From the NCBI GenBank assembly GCA_030512295.1, contig JAULSR010000010.1, positions 620,001-684,000 of the forward strand: a DNA stretch of 64,000 nucleotides, in the 5' to 3' direction. Both the position numbers and the translations under genes were made by a program. The notes beneath the pieces are model-generated. The model was not told the DNA's origin. It worked only from the letters and a program-made list of their open reading frames with translations, and did no database searches. This document shows, one piece after another, positions 63,691-64,000 of the stretch (its first letter is position 1; each line of letters opens with the position of its first letter). Origin of the DNA: Bombardia bombarda. Taxonomy: Eukaryota > Ascomycota > Sordariomycetes > Sordariales > Lasiosphaeriaceae.

Positions 63691-64000
63691 TTACTGAGTG
63701 ATGGCTGACGAAGACGTACTTTGGGGTCAAAGTCAATTGATGTAGGGTTTGTATGTATCTTGCGAGCTATATGTCGTTCAGTCAGCTGTTTATATGCTGT
63801 GGAATGTTTGAAATATTTCCCAAGACAAAATTCTAGATGATACACTCTTGGAAAGACCTTAAGGAGTGATGTATATAAAACGGCCAAGAAATATTCAGAA
63901 AGCAAGACTTGTATAGTTAGGATGATGCATAACCGAATGAGAACGGACTGGTGACGATCTAGGGTAATATTACTATATCTGGGTTTGCTACTCCCATTTT
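63691..64000. other. 3' flank, window end
   Basis: About 0.3 kb AT-rich sequence after the amidohydrolase stop. Nothing seen. Confidence 0.5.

Noticed and set aside
1..64000. CRISPR array, prokaryotic operons, IS elements, intact transposon
   Set aside because: Eukaryotic gene structure throughout; no evenly spaced repeats with unique spacers, no transposase or reverse-transcriptase motifs noticed.

Overview
The window is nuclear DNA of a filamentous ascomycete, most likely a Sordariomycete. The genes carry short GT-AG introns (about 50-120 nt) with CTAAC/CTGAC-type branch sites. The families are typical of Pezizomycotina (HET, CFEM, GMC oxidoreductase, GH18, Zn2Cys6). Both tRNA genes are intron-containing. 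The species cannot be named from the sequence.

Layout. 0-13 kb: the 3' end of a proline/glycine-rich CaaX protein, a secreted GMC oxidoreductase, a HET-domain protein, an unrecognised multi-exon gene, a membrane-anchored S33 peptidase-like protein and tRNA-Leu(AAG). 13.6-31.4 kb: a complete quinate/shikimate utilisation (qa/qut) cluster in the order activator, repressor, permease, dehydrogenase, dehydroshikimate dehydratase, catabolic dehydroquinase, qa-x/qutG. As I recall it, this is the Neurospora crassa order qa-1F, 1S, y, 3, 4, 2, x. Quinate enters by the permease, is oxidised to dehydroquinate, dehydrated to dehydroshikimate and then to protocatechuate. The activator is held off by a repressor built from copies of aromatic-pathway enzyme domains. 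Near-matches to the 16-bp activator palindrome lie in three cluster promoters. 31.9-43.2 kb: JIP5/WDR55, a GH18 chitinase, a small single-pass membrane protein, a secreted coiled-coil protein with a His/Glu tail, a DCAF7/WDR68 homologue and phosphopantetheine adenylyltransferase.

43.5-52.4 kb: an island of five consecutive predicted secreted proteins. The first four form two divergent pairs. Two of the island proteins, a small one and a 523-residue one, share a beta-gamma-crystallin-like C-terminal domain. The larger adds a Ser/Thr/Gly-rich region whose function I do not recognise; this is the best candidate in the window for an undescribed system. 52.9-64 kb: a MARVEL-like membrane protein, EF-1B beta, a degenerate repeat array with one inverted copy, tRNA-Lys(CUU), a PLAC8 protein with heptad repeats, NatD/NAT4, LYRM2, mitochondrial bL36 and an ACMSD-type amidohydrolase.

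Two cross-cutting signals. First, the coding frame jumps by one base at several short homopolymers (near 9.38, 37.2, 37.4, 51.6 and 53.27 kb), which suggests base-indel errors in the assembly or recent gene decay. Second, a 15-bp telobox-like element lies in the same orientation about 200-270 bp upstream of two ribosome-related genes (JIP5, bL36m), with a one-base-shorter version upstream of EF-1B beta. Exon limits were placed by eye from splice signals and frame agreement; no homology search was run.
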